Part shown: positions 33,629 through 41,902 of the stretch, piece after piece
How the letters are laid out: each line of letters starts with the position of its first letter
Position numbering within the stretch: position 1 is the stretch's first letter
Source of the DNA: Rhizobium esperanzae
GTDB lineage: Bacteria; Pseudomonadota; Alphaproteobacteria; Rhizobiales; Rhizobiaceae
Direction of reading: 5' to 3'
DNA length: 58,718 nucleotides
Assembly (NCBI RefSeq): GCF_002204185.1
Contig: NZ_MXPU01000026.1
Span: 1 to 58,718, forward strand
Made by a program: the position numbers and the translations under genes
Notes under the pieces: generated by a model
What the model saw: only the letters and a program-made list of their open reading frames with translations
Databases searched by the model: none
What the model was told of the DNA's origin: nothing

Positions 33629-34531
33629 ATGATGTTCGACGGACGATTGCTGAATGGCGTCAGCGTGTTGGCCGCCGTTGTTGAGAGCGGTAGTTTTGCG
33701 CGGGCGGGCGAGGCGCTGGGGCTGACAGCTTCCGGAGTCAGCCGGGCAGTGGCGCGACTTGAGAGCCGTATCGGCGTGCGCCTGCTCGAGCGGACGACCC
33801 GTTCCCTGAGGCTCACCGATGACGGTGCGCGTTTCTACGACCAGGTCGTGCCGCTACTCGGCGGCATCGAAGAGGCCGCTGCCGATGCGGCCGGGACGAC
33901 GCAGACTGTGCGTGGGAGGCTGCGGATCAATGTCGATCCCTATTTTTCGCGGCTGATCCTCGGGCCGAATCTCGGCAATTTTCTCGACCGCTATCCCGAT
34001 CTTCAGGTCGAGGTGGTGACAAGAAACGAGATCGGCGACCTTGTCGCCGACGGCATGGATGTGGCGGTGCGCTTCGGCGAAATCCCGGCGAAGAACTCGC
34101 TGATCGCCCGGCAGCTTTTTCGCACGAGGGTGATCACGGTTGCCGCGCCGTCCTATCTTGCACGGCACGGCACGCCGAACCTGCCTGCCGACCTGACCGA
34201 TCATACCTGCATCCAATATCAGGACCCTTTGACGGGTAGGCCTTTCGAATGGGAGTTGCGGCGCGGAAAGAAGGTGGTGCCGATCGAAACTCGTGGCCGC
34301 GTCCTCGTCAATGATGCCGGCACGGCGCTTGCTGCCTGTCTCGCGGGGATCGGCATCGCCCAGGTCTTCTCGCTCGGCATGAAGCCCTATATCGACAGCG
34401 GCCAGTTGGTCGATCTCTATCCGGATTGGCCCGACGAGACCTTCCCGCTGCACTGCTTCTACACCTCCCGCCATCATGTGCCGGCCAAGGTTCGCGCCTT
34501 CATTGATTTTTGCGCCGAAATCGTCAGCTAG
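33629..34531 (+). CDS. LysR-family transcriptional regulator
   Basis: A 300-residue LysR regulator. The N-terminal helix-turn-helix reads LNGVSVLAAVVESGSFARAGEALGLTASGVSRAVARLESRIGVRLLERTTRSLRLTDDG, and the rest is the periplasmic-binding-protein-like effector domain (GRLRINVDPYFSRLILGPNLGNFLDRYPDLQVEVVTR). Tandem ATGs at 33629 and 33632 leave the exact start open. It is divergent from the NmrA-like gene, which it probably controls together with itself. Confidence 0.93.
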   Translation: MMFDGRLLNGVSVLAAVVESGSFARAGEALGLTASGVSRAVARLESRIGVRLLERTTRSLRLTDDGARFYDQVVPLLGGIEEAAADAAGTTQTVRGRLRINVDPYFSRLILGPNLGNFLDRYPDLQVEVVTRNEIGDLVADGMDVAVRFGEIPAKNSLIARQLFRTRVITVAAPSYLARHGTPNLPADLTDHTCIQYQDPLTGRPFEWELRRGKKVVPIETRGRVLVNDAGTALAACLAGIGIAQVFSLGMKPYIDSGQLVDLYPDWPDETFPLHCFYTSRHHVPAKVRAFIDFCAEIVS

Positions 34532-34701
34532 ATGCCGCTGCCTGCGCGGGACGCCTTTTGTTTCAACACCAGCCTTTTGCAGAGTTACTGCCTCGGAGGT
34601 GAGGAAATCTCAGCCGCGATCGTTGTGACGTCTTCATGGGCCGCAATGCCGGTCGACAATTCCGCCCATGGACCGAGCCTAGGCGACAGGCGAATAAGCG
34701 G

Positions 34702-35112
34702 TCAAGGATACTCGCGCCTGCACATCGCTACTAGCGAGGGCAGCGCCTCGGGCTTTGAACTGGACAGTTCCTCAATGATATTGGCGAAGTTTTGCGTGGC
34801 CTTGCGGGCTTGCTCCCTTGTGCCGCCCACAGCGAGAACATTTGCCACGGCCTGTTCATATAAGACGTTCGATTTCGCCATGTATCGATCTGAAATTGCT
34901 TCGTCCCCAGTGTCGCTATATGCCTTTGCCAAGGCTCGGTAAAAAACTGCGCATACCATCGGTTTATCATCATAGGTCGGCTGCCGCTTCTGCTCAGCCG
35001 TACCGCAAAGCCAAATCAAGGAAATTGCTGCTGTCGATACCAGAAATGTAATCGCCCCCAAACACGGCACCCTTTTCTGAATACTGGTGTTCCCTGGTTG
35101 CGCTCCTATCAT
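34702..35112 (-). CDS. Small membrane-anchored or secreted hypothetical protein
   Basis: A 136-residue ORF with an N-terminal hydrophobic segment (about 18-36; LGAITFLVSTAAISLIWLCG) and a helical soluble part (VCAVFYRALAKAYSDTGDEAISDRYMAKSNVLYEQAVANVL...SLVAMCRREYP) with two Cys that could pair. Composition and amphipathic helices look coding, but no family is recognised. It lies downstream of a gene relic and the SDR gene on the same strand. The 170 bases between it and the LysR stop show nothing. Confidence 0.5.
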   Translation of the reverse strand: MIGAQPGNTSIQKRVPCLGAITFLVSTAAISLIWLCGTAEQKRQPTYDDKPMVCAVFYRALAKAYSDTGDEAISDRYMAKSNVLYEQAVANVLAVGGTREQARKATQNFANIIEELSSSKPEALPSLVAMCRREYP

Positions 35113-35142
35113 TGCGCAATTTCAAAATGGTAAGACAAATCA

Positions 35143-35334
35143 CTACAAATTCTCTGATTGCAAGGCGCCGAGTAGCGATTTCAGCGGTGTATCGTTGCCG
35201 CGGTCGTCTAAGGGCAACGCCGTGTTATTGTAGGCCTCCAGGATCAACTCGGAAGCCTTTGCCAACTCGCATCTTCGGCGGGTTCAACGGCCGGCAAAAG
35301 CGCCGCATAAGTTACTGACGATGTGGCCTCGGTC
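35143..35334 (-). pseudogene. Relic copy of the 3' part of the Tad-linked FHA gene
   Basis: Minus-strand translation, with one frame change, gives VTYAALLPAVEPAEDA and then LAKASELILEAYNNTALPLDDRGNDT before a stop. The same region of the intact FHA-domain protein at 39249-40124 reads VTYAALSLATEPADDAA LAKAAEPIVEAYKRTALAALASENRGNNT. The DNA is alignable over about 150 bases. It starts right after the SDR stop, so only the end of a second copy has survived. Confidence 0.75.
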
Positions 35335-36105
35335 TCAGGCGACGGACCATCCACCGTCCACCAGCAAGTTTGCGCCGGTGATCAGGCTCGCAGCCGGCGA
35401 TGCCAGGAAGACGACGGCACCCACCACATCATCGGTTTCACCGATCCGGCCGAGGGGAATGTGATCGAGCGTCGCTTGGCGATTGGCGGGATCGGAGAGA
35501 AAGGGTGCCGTCCCATCCGTATGGATGAAAGTCGGCGACACGGTGTTGACGGTGACATTATAGCGTGCCCATTCGGCCGCAAGGCAGCGCGAGAGGTGAT
35601 TGATGGCCGCCTTGCTCATGCAATAGATCGCCTCGCCGCGCAGCGCCACGGTGCCGGCCTGTGAGCTGATGCTGATGATCCGGCCGCCATTGCGCTTGAT
35701 CATCTGACGCCCAACCGCCTGCGTCATCAGGAAGGTGCCCTTGATGTTGACATCGAGGATCTCGTCAAGGTCCTTCTCCTCGACGAGTTCCGCAAGATTG
35801 CCTGGAGCCACACCGACATTGTTGACGAGGACGTCGATCCGACCAAATGTCGTCAGGGCTGCGTCGACAGCCTGCGCGATATGGGCTTTGTTGGGAATGT
35901 CCAGTTCAACCGCGAGGACTTTTCGTCCCGCGCCCTCGAGCTCGGCAACCAGATCCGCCGACGCTGCGACATTGCGGACCCCCAGGACAATATCGGAACC
36001 TGCCGCGGCACAGGCAAGCGCGCAAGCTCGACCGATGCCACGGCTCGCGCCTGTTACCAAAGTCACTTTGCCCTCAAGGCTGAAGTCCGGCGCATTCCTC
36101 TGCAT
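35335..36105 (-). CDS. Short-chain dehydrogenase/reductase (SDR)
   Basis: A 256-residue classical SDR from the ATG at 36105 (AAGGGAGG site); the open frame extends to 36297 without SDR-like sequence. LVTGASRGIGRACAL is the TGxxxGxG cofactor loop, NNVG the NNAG-like motif, SISSQAG the Ser, and YCMSK the catalytic Tyr and Lys. It ends in the usual GANLLVDGGWSVA. Substrate unknown. Divergent from the cyclase gene. Confidence 0.92.
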   Translation of the reverse strand: MQRNAPDFSLEGKVTLVTGASRGIGRACALACAAAGSDIVLGVRNVAASADLVAELEGAGRKVLAVELDIPNKAHIAQAVDAALTTFGRIDVLVNNVGVAPGNLAELVEEKDLDEILDVNIKGTFLMTQAVGRQMIKRNGGRIISISSQAGTVALRGEAIYCMSKAAINHLSRCLAAEWARYNVTVNTVSPTFIHTDGTAPFLSDPANRQATLDHIPLGRIGETDDVVGAVVFLASPAASLITGANLLVDGGWSVA

Positions 36106-36299
36106 CGTGGTGCCTCCCTTGGGAAACCCAATTATGGCAGGGTCGGCCAGCGGATGCCAGATTTTGTGCGCGTGCTGAGGAGTGTCGCCTTGGGACGCAG
36201 AAGCACCCCAAGCAGACATGCCGCGCTGGCTGCGTGCTAGTTGCGGCGCTTCGATGGGTGTAGACTGCGGAGACGGTTGCATGTTCATGCAAGGCAACG

Positions 36300-38234
36300 A
36301 TGATGGGCACCCCCGCGCTTGACCGAAAGCTGCTCGCGATCCTCGCGGCGGATATGGTTGGCTACTCCAAGGCGATGGAGGCCGATGAGGCCGGCACCAT
36401 CAGGCGGCTGAAGGCCATCCGCGCCGAGCTGATCAATCCCACTATCTCTGAGCGCCATGGCACCATCATCAAGCTGATGGGCGACGGCGCGCTTGTCGCC
36501 TTCGACAGCGTGGTTGATGCGGTTGCCTGCGCCGCGGTGTTTCAGAATGCCGTGGCGGCGCGCAATGCCGCCCTGCCGGAGCCTGAGCGCATCATGTTCC
36601 GCGTCGGGATCAATCTGGGCGATGTGGCCTTGGTGGATGGCGATGTTTATGGCGATGGGGTGAATGTCGCCGCGCGGCTGGAGCATTTGGCCGAGCCGGG
36701 CGGCGTGGTGGTGTCGGGCACGGCATACGATCATCTCCAGGGCAAACTCGACTGGCCGCTCGATTTCGCCGGCGAGCGGCAGGTCAAGAACATCAGCCGC
36801 CCGGTGCGGATGTATCGGCTGAGGCTCGACGGCAAACGGGCACGCCGCCCGCTTCTCGCGATGATGCCGCGCTGGATCGGGACGACTGCAGCGGCGATCG
36901 TCGTTCTGGCGCTGGCAGGTGGCGGGGCCGCATGGTGGTTCCTCCCGCCGGAACCTTTGAGCGGCAAGCCGTCGGTAGCGGTGCTGCCCTTCGAAGATTA
37001 TGGGGGCGACGAGGCGAGCGGGCGTCTGGCCGATGGCCTAACCGAGGACGTCATCACCGACCTCGCACGGTTTCCCGAATTCGAGGTGGTGGCGCGCAAT
37101 TCGACGGAAGCTTACAAAGGAAAGCCGGTGGATGCCCGCCAGGTCGCAACTGCGCTCCACGTCGGCTTTGTCCTGGAAGGTTCGATCCAGCGGCAGAGTG
37201 GCCGGGTCCGGATCACAGCGCAGTTGATCGACGCAAAAACCGGCCGCCATCTTTGGTCGGAGAATTGGGACCGGCCGGCTGAGGACGTATTCGCCGTTCA
37301 GACCGAAATCGCAGAGCAGGTCGCCAACCGCCTCGGCGGCGGCGTGGGACTGATTCAGGAGGCCGGGCGGGCCGCAGCCAAACGCAAACGGCCCGAAAAC
37401 CTGAATGCCTACGATTATTATCTGCTCGGGTCGGAGAAGATCGAAAAGATCACCAAAGCCGATGACGAGGAGGCCATCGCCTTTCTCAATCGCGCCGTGG
37501 AGTTGGACCCGGGGCTGGCGCGGGCCTGGGTAGAACTTTACCACGCTCATGATCTGATGAGAGTGTTCGGAGTCGATCCCGAGGGCAACCGCAAGGCGGG
37601 CGCCGATGTGGCCGAACGCGCGGTCCGGCTTGATCCGCGCGACGCTGAGGCCCACGTGGTGTTTGCCATGAGCCTTGCCAGCAGCGGCGACATGGGTCGC
37701 GCCAAGTCCGAATTCGACACGGCCCTTCGCCTGGCTCCCGGTTCGTCCGAAATCCTGACTTTTTACAGCGGCTATGCCGCACGCTTCAACGACCCGGAAC
37801 GCGGTGCTCAAATGGTCGACAAGGTCATGCGGCTCGACCCGAACTATCCGATGTGGGCGTCCAACTTCTTCGCCCCTGCCTATTTCATGGCGGGGCGGTA
37901 TGAGGACGCGGTGACGATGCTGGAGCGCATGACGGCCAACAACTACCAAAGGTGGACTTGGGTGATCCGCAGCAGCTCGCTTGCGGCCCTGGGTCGAACC
38001 GATGAGGCGCATGCTTCAGCTCTGGAAACTCTCAAGCAGCACCCTGAGGTGACCGTCGAGAGCATGATCAACGAACCCGGCCTCAGCACGGTGGAGCGCA
38101 ATCGGTTCATAGAGACAATGCCGCTCGCCGGCTTCCCGGTATGCGCCAAGCCCGAGGCGCTGGCGAACCTCGTCAAACCTGTGCGACTGCCGGAATGCGA
38201 CGCGGCGAAGGCGAAGCCTCCCGGGCAACCGTAA
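36300..38234 (+). CDS. Class III adenylate/guanylate cyclase with TolB-like and TPR regions
   Basis: A 644-residue protein of a type common in Rhizobium. The cyclase homology domain is N-terminal (about 9-175): ILAADMVGYSKAMEADEAGT supplies the first metal Asp, KLMGDGALVAF the second, and GDGVNVAARLEHLAEPGG the adenine/transition-state part. One membrane helix follows (about 195-218). A TolB-like segment starts at KPSVAVLPFEDYGGDEASGRLADGLTEDV (about 223), and TPR-like helices run to the end. It probably makes cAMP in response to a signal sensed by the C-terminal part. Confidence 0.9.
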   Translation: MMGTPALDRKLLAILAADMVGYSKAMEADEAGTIRRLKAIRAELINPTISERHGTIIKLMGDGALVAFDSVVDAVACAAVFQNAVAARNAALPEPERIMFRVGINLGDVALVDGDVYGDGVNVAARLEHLAEPGGVVVSGTAYDHLQGKLDWPLDFAGERQVKNISRPVRMYRLRLDGKRARRPLLAMMPRWIGTTAAAIVVLALAGGGAAWWFLPPEPLSGKPSVAVLPFEDYGGDEASGRLADGLTEDVITDLARFPEFEVVARNSTEAYKGKPVDARQVATALHVGFVLEGSIQRQSGRVRITAQLIDAKTGRHLWSENWDRPAEDVFAVQTEIAEQVANRLGGGVGLIQEAGRAAAKRKRPENLNAYDYYLLGSEKIEKITKADDEEAIAFLNRAVELDPGLARAWVELYHAHDLMRVFGVDPEGNRKAGADVAERAVRLDPRDAEAHVVFAMSLASSGDMGRAKSEFDTALRLAPGSSEILTFYSGYAARFNDPERGAQMVDKVMRLDPNYPMWASNFFAPAYFMAGRYEDAVTMLERMTANNYQRWTWVIRSSSLAALGRTDEAHASALETLKQHPEVTVESMINEPGLSTVERNRFIETMPLAGFPVCAKPEALANLVKPVRLPECDAAKAKPPGQP

Positions 38235-38745
38235 AACAGCCGTGCAACGCGGCCCTCCAAGAGAGCCTCATCCTGGGTGCCCCGCAGGGGCCTCGAAGGA
38301 CGAGGCGGGTGTGCCGACATCAGGCCTCCGGTGAGAACGCACGGCACTTCCTCTTCATTATGAATAACAGAGTCCGATCCCCGGGCGTGCGAGTCTACTC
38401 ACGTCCTAGCCCGAATTAACTAAGAAAATCACACAATTAGTAAGTTGATCTGTCGCCGCTCTGATTATAGTCTTTTTATCTTATGGGAAGCCATAAATCC
38501 TCCTCGGACTGCAGAGATCAGTCGGAAATGGAGGCTTTTGCTATGGTTTGAGTATCGCGCGTCGAAGCCGATAGCCGACCTCCAATGAGGAGAATCCTAA
38601 CATCCGATTCAGCTCCCGCCGCGAGGCGGGGCGAGGATTTCGTAGTCGGTTGGCGACCAACGCCGGAGGGGAGCCAGCACATCTCCAGAAGGAACGCTCT
38701 GGCGCATGCCTGATGTTAGTGAACCCCGATCAAGGAGCATGTACC
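38235..38745. other. 510-base intergenic region with structured segment
   Basis: No convincing protein gene. The central part is AT-richer and contains the nested stem-loop described at 38488-38549. A perfect CCCGCC/GGCGGG hairpin with a GCGA loop lies near 38614-38629. The last bases hold the AAGGAG site of the small secreted protein gene. Confidence 0.5.
38488..38549 (+). ncRNA. Candidate structured RNA element (three nested stems)
   Basis: AAGCCATA (38488-38495) pairs with TATGGTTT (38542-38549; one G-U), CCTCC (38499-38503) with GGAGG (38530-38534), and GACTG (38507-38511) with CAGTC (38519-38523) around a 7-base loop. The GGAGG is followed eight bases later by ATG GTT TGA, so the stem would hide a ribosome-binding site of a two-codon ORF. 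It could be a regulatory leader, an sRNA or chance; no family is recognised. Confidence 0.35.
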
Positions 38746-38988
38746 ATGTCGAGACTTACGCTTTCGGTTTTCACCGCCCTCGCACTTCTGCTCGGTGGGC
38801 TTCAGTCGACGTTTGCTGCCAGCAGCAATTCACGGGACCAGACCACAACCATGGGCGAAAGCGGCAACCTGCCACCGAACGACAACGCAGGAAGCAGCAA
38901 CGGCACCAAGGACACCTCAACAAACAAGGGCAACCCGGACAACACCAACTGCAACGACTGCGGTTCGACCGGGCCCGGCAACAAATGA
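38746..38988 (+). CDS. Small secreted Asn/Ser/Gly-rich protein
   Basis: An 80-residue product from the ATG at 38746 with an AAGGAG site; the open frame begins at 38650 with unlikely sequence. A signal peptide (LTLSVFTALALLLGGLQSTFAA) is followed by a very polar, Asn/Thr/Gly-rich tail with a CNDC motif near the end. I do not recognise a family; low-complexity secreted proteins of this sort are common in rhizobia. Confidence 0.6.
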   Translation: MSRLTLSVFTALALLLGGLQSTFAASSNSRDQTTTMGESGNLPPNDNAGSSNGTKDTSTNKGNPDNTNCNDCGSTGPGNK

Positions 38989-39158
38989 GGTCAATCCGGG
39001 CGGCATCGCGCCGGACAAACGTAGCAAAGTCAAACCATTGGATGGCTAACTCTGCCGGAGCAGATTTTCGTCAGGCGAAAGGCGTGGCGAGGGCATACTC
39101 AAGGTGTCTCCGGCATTCAGGGGTTCCGCAGATTTGTCACCGAAGCTGCGGGCCGCTG

Positions 39159-39212
39159 ATCGACCGGCCGGCTTGGCCGTAGGCGTGACTACGACGCGCG
39201 CTGGCCGGTCGA
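39159..39212. repeat. Inverted repeat downstream of the Tad operon
   Basis: Arms of 13 bases (39159-39171 and 39200-39212; core TCGACCGGCC/GGCCGGTCGA, 12 of 13 paired) with a 28-base loop. It lies just beyond the stop of the last gene of the pilus operon and may stabilise or end that transcript. There is no U-run. Confidence 0.55.
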
Positions 39213-39248
39213 CCCTCCGAGCCGTTTTGAAGAGTTTCGAACCGGCGC

Positions 39249-40124
39249 TCACCGCCGCGCCGGCGGCTTGGTGGCGGCGCGGCGCTGCAGCGCAAAACGC
39301 GCGGCCGAGCAGTTGACGTCGGGAACGAGATCGTAGGTCTGCTGGTAGAGGCTCTGCGCCAGCGTGTTGTTGCCGCGGTTTTCCGAGGCAAGGGCGGCGA
39401 GCGCCGTGCGCTTATAGGCCTCGACGATCGGCTCTGCCGCCTTTGCCAGCGCCGCATCGTCGGCGGGTTCGGTTGCCAGCGAAAGCGCGGCATAGGTAAC
39501 ATCGCCATCGCGGCCGACGCGGCCGCCGACGGCGCCGTTGAAAGTCTGCTCGGAGACCTGGCGCAGGCGCCTGGCGTTCTTGATGCATGTCGGGATGCGG
39601 GCGGCTTCGGCGTTGATGCGCTCCGCCGTCGGGCCGGCTTCCGTGCTGCCGCCGCCGGAGAGGATCACATAGCCGATGATGCCGACGACGGCGAGGTAGA
39701 CGAGGCCCATGCCGGCGAGGAAGGCCGGCTGCTTGAAGAGCGGCTTTTTCGGCTTGCCGTCGTCTGCCTTGGCAGCCTCCTTTTTCGGCGCCTCCTTGGC
39801 CGGCGCCTTCTCCAGGAACTGGAACTCGACATCCTTGCCGAGCCGGAAGCTGTCGCCGGCTTTCAGCGAAGCCGTCTGCAGCAGCGCCTCGCCGCGCAGC
39901 ATGATCGGGTTCAGCCCCATGCGGCGGATGATGAAGCCGCCGTCGCTCTGCTTTTCGATGCGCGCGTGGATCGGCGCCAGGAACGGATCGTCGACGACGA
40001 TATCGGCATTGGCTGCCCGGCCGATCGACATTTCCGCCCGGTCGAGCACATGGCTGCGGCTCTGGCCGCCGGGGCCGGTCTGCAGAAGGCTGGGCTTGTT
40101 GCCGCGAAAGAAGGAAAAGACCAT
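39249..40124 (-). CDS. Transmembrane FHA-domain protein of the Tad locus
   Basis: A 291-residue protein. The N-terminal FHA domain (about 20-105) shows MSIGRAANADIVVDDPFLAPIHARI, matching the GR..N.I.....S..HA.I phosphothreonine-binding pattern, with Pro in place of the usual Ser before His. A Lys/Ala-rich linker and one membrane helix (about 137-157; AGMGLVYLAVVGIIGYVIL) follow. The outer part is helical (about 170-280) and has three Cys (ARIPTCIKN, DVNCSAA). It is the last gene of the Tad operon, two bases after tadC. A decayed copy of its 3' part lies at 35143-35334. Confidence 0.82.
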   Translation of the reverse strand: MVFSFFRGNKPSLLQTGPGGQSRSHVLDRAEMSIGRAANADIVVDDPFLAPIHARIEKQSDGGFIIRRMGLNPIMLRGEALLQTASLKAGDSFRLGKDVEFQFLEKAPAKEAPKKEAAKADDGKPKKPLFKQPAFLAGMGLVYLAVVGIIGYVILSGGGSTEAGPTAERINAEAARIPTCIKNARRLRQVSEQTFNGAVGGRVGRDGDVTYAALSLATEPADDAALAKAAEPIVEAYKRTALAALASENRGNNTLAQSLYQQTYDLVPDVNCSAARFALQRRAATKPPARR

Positions 40125-40126
40125 GA

Positions 40127-41032
40127 TCAGAACATCCCACTCGACATCATCTCGACGATTGCCGGCGCCAGCACCAGAAGCAGGATCGACACGACGATCA
40201 TCATCGCCGGCATGACGATCTTGGCCTTCAGCTTTTCACTGGCCCTGTCGGCCTTTTCCCAGCGGCGGAAGCGCAGGTCGCGTGCATGTTCGCGCAACAG
40301 TTCGACGCGGTTGCTGCCCTCGACCTCGCCCTGGATGACGGCGCGGATGACCCGCACCACCTCCTCGGCCGTCATGCGTGCCTCCAGGCGCTGCAGCGCC
40401 TCGATCATGCCGGTGCCGAGCGCCACGTCCTTCAGCGTCTGCTCGATCTCCTCGCTCATCACGGTGCCGGGTGCGGCCTCGGCATAGAGCCGCAGGCTTT
40501 CCGGCAGGGTCGCCTGCGCCTGCTGCGTCATGACGACGAGATCGAGGAAATAGGGAAATTCGCGCGAGATGCGTTCCTTGCGGTCCTGCATCTTGTCGTC
40601 GGCAACGACCCAGAAATAGATGGCGGGGATGAAGCCGAGGATCAGGCCGGCGACCAGTCCGCCGATCACGCTGCCGCTCGCAATGCCGAACAGCACGCCG
40701 AGCAGGATGAAGCCGAAGAGGCTCAAGACGACGAGAAGGGCGATATATTCACGCCCCGTCACGCCGCCGAACGGCCGGCCGCCATAGATCAGCTTCCTTT
40801 CGAGCTGCGCGCCGAAATCGGCGAGGAGCGGCTCGAAGTGCCTCAGCACGAATTCGACAGGCGTGCGCATGCCGATGCTGTCGACGATATTCGGCGGCGG
40901 CCCATCGCCGCCGGCCTTTCGCCGCACCACTTGGATGCTGCCGAGCAGGTCGCCGATCCACCAGACGATGAGCGCCGCCGTGATGCCGGCAAGGACAATG
41001 ATGATCGGGGCGAGGGGGATTTGCGACATCAT
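40127..41032 (-). CDS. tadC: Tad pilus inner-membrane platform protein TadC
   Basis: A 301-residue type II secretion F-domain protein. Membrane helices are at the N-terminus (about 8-27), in the middle (about 108-150) and at the C-terminus (KIVMPAMMIVVSILLLVLAPAIVEMM). The cytoplasmic core has the GspF-like pattern REFPYFLDLVVMTQQAQATLPESLRLYAE...EALQRLEARMTAEEVVRVIRAVIQGEVEGSN. With TadB it forms the platform on which the TadA ATPase drives pilin extraction. It overlaps the tadB stop by four bases. Confidence 0.92.
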   Translation of the reverse strand: MMSQIPLAPIIIVLAGITAALIVWWIGDLLGSIQVVRRKAGGDGPPPNIVDSIGMRTPVEFVLRHFEPLLADFGAQLERKLIYGGRPFGGVTGREYIALLVVLSLFGFILLGVLFGIASGSVIGGLVAGLILGFIPAIYFWVVADDKMQDRKERISREFPYFLDLVVMTQQAQATLPESLRLYAEAAPGTVMSEEIEQTLKDVALGTGMIEALQRLEARMTAEEVVRVIRAVIQGEVEGSNRVELLREHARDLRFRRWEKADRASEKLKAKIVMPAMMIVVSILLLVLAPAIVEMMSSGMF

Positions 41033-41892
41033 ACCGACACCTTCATCATCGAGCGCATCCAGAAGAAACCGGTGGCATAGAGAATGGCGCCGACGATCGC
41101 GATGACGATGCCGATGGCGTTGCCGAACACCTTGTCGATCAGCTCAGGTTGGCCGAAGAAGATCATCAGGATCATGAACAGCGCGCCGCCATTGACGACG
41201 CGGAAGTTCATCCGCGCCTGCGAGGACGAGGTGCTGATCTTCTGGTCGAGCTTCCAGATCTCCTTGAAGGATTTCGACATTTCCGTCAGCGGCTCGGAAA
41301 TGTCGCCGCCCTGGCGGGCAAAGAGGCCGAGGGCGGCGTCGACCATCTTGAAATGCAGGCTCGGCACGGTGCGGCCGTGGCGGTCGAGCGCCTCGACCAG
41401 GCCGATGCCGAGCTTCTGCTCGCGGGCGATGCGCTCGAACTCGCGCGAGGCCGGCATCTGGCCGGTATCGGCGACCGCATTGACGGCGACGGCGAGCGGC
41501 TTGCCGGTGCGCACCGCCGAGACGATCTGGTCGACGGCATAGGGAAGCTGGGATTCGATCTGCAGCCAGCGCCGCTGCAGGAAATAGCGGATCGTCGCCT
41601 TGGGCAGGAAGAAGGCGACGGGAATGGCAACGACGATGCCGACGATCGGCCCGAAGATCAGCGAGATCAGAGCAAAGACGACGATCGCGGTGATGGCATA
41701 GGCGAGGATCATCGTATAGGGCGGCACGGCGTCGCGGCCGAAGACCTGGGCCGCTTCGCTGGCGAGCGCAATATCGCGTTCGGTGGCGCGCAGCAGCGGC
41801 GCCGGCCATTGCACCGGAGCGCCCCAGACGAGCAGTCCCGCTGTCACCGCGCCGAGGGCGATCGTCAGGATCTGCAGAATGCTGATGTCCAT
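41029..41892 (-). CDS. tadB: Tad pilus inner-membrane platform protein TadB
   Basis: A 287-residue type II secretion F-domain protein from the ATG at 41892; the longer open frame runs into tadA. It has N-terminal helices (about 5-24 and 66-105), the core IESQLPYAVDQIVSAVRTGKPLAVAVNAVADTGQMPASREFERIAREQKLGIGLVEALDRHG, and two C-terminal helices. It partners TadC. Gene order tadA-tadB-tadC with a 10-base gap and then a 4-base overlap is the usual core of Tad loci. Confidence 0.92.
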   Translation of the reverse strand: MDISILQILTIALGAVTAGLLVWGAPVQWPAPLLRATERDIALASEAAQVFGRDAVPPYTMILAYAITAIVVFALISLIFGPIVGIVVAIPVAFFLPKATIRYFLQRRWLQIESQLPYAVDQIVSAVRTGKPLAVAVNAVADTGQMPASREFERIAREQKLGIGLVEALDRHGRTVPSLHFKMVDAALGLFARQGGDISEPLTEMSKSFKEIWKLDQKISTSSSQARMNFRVVNGGALFMILMIFFGQPELIDKVFGNAIGIVIAIVGAILYATGFFWMRSMMKVSV

Positions 41893-41902
41893 GGTTCCAC
41901 CC

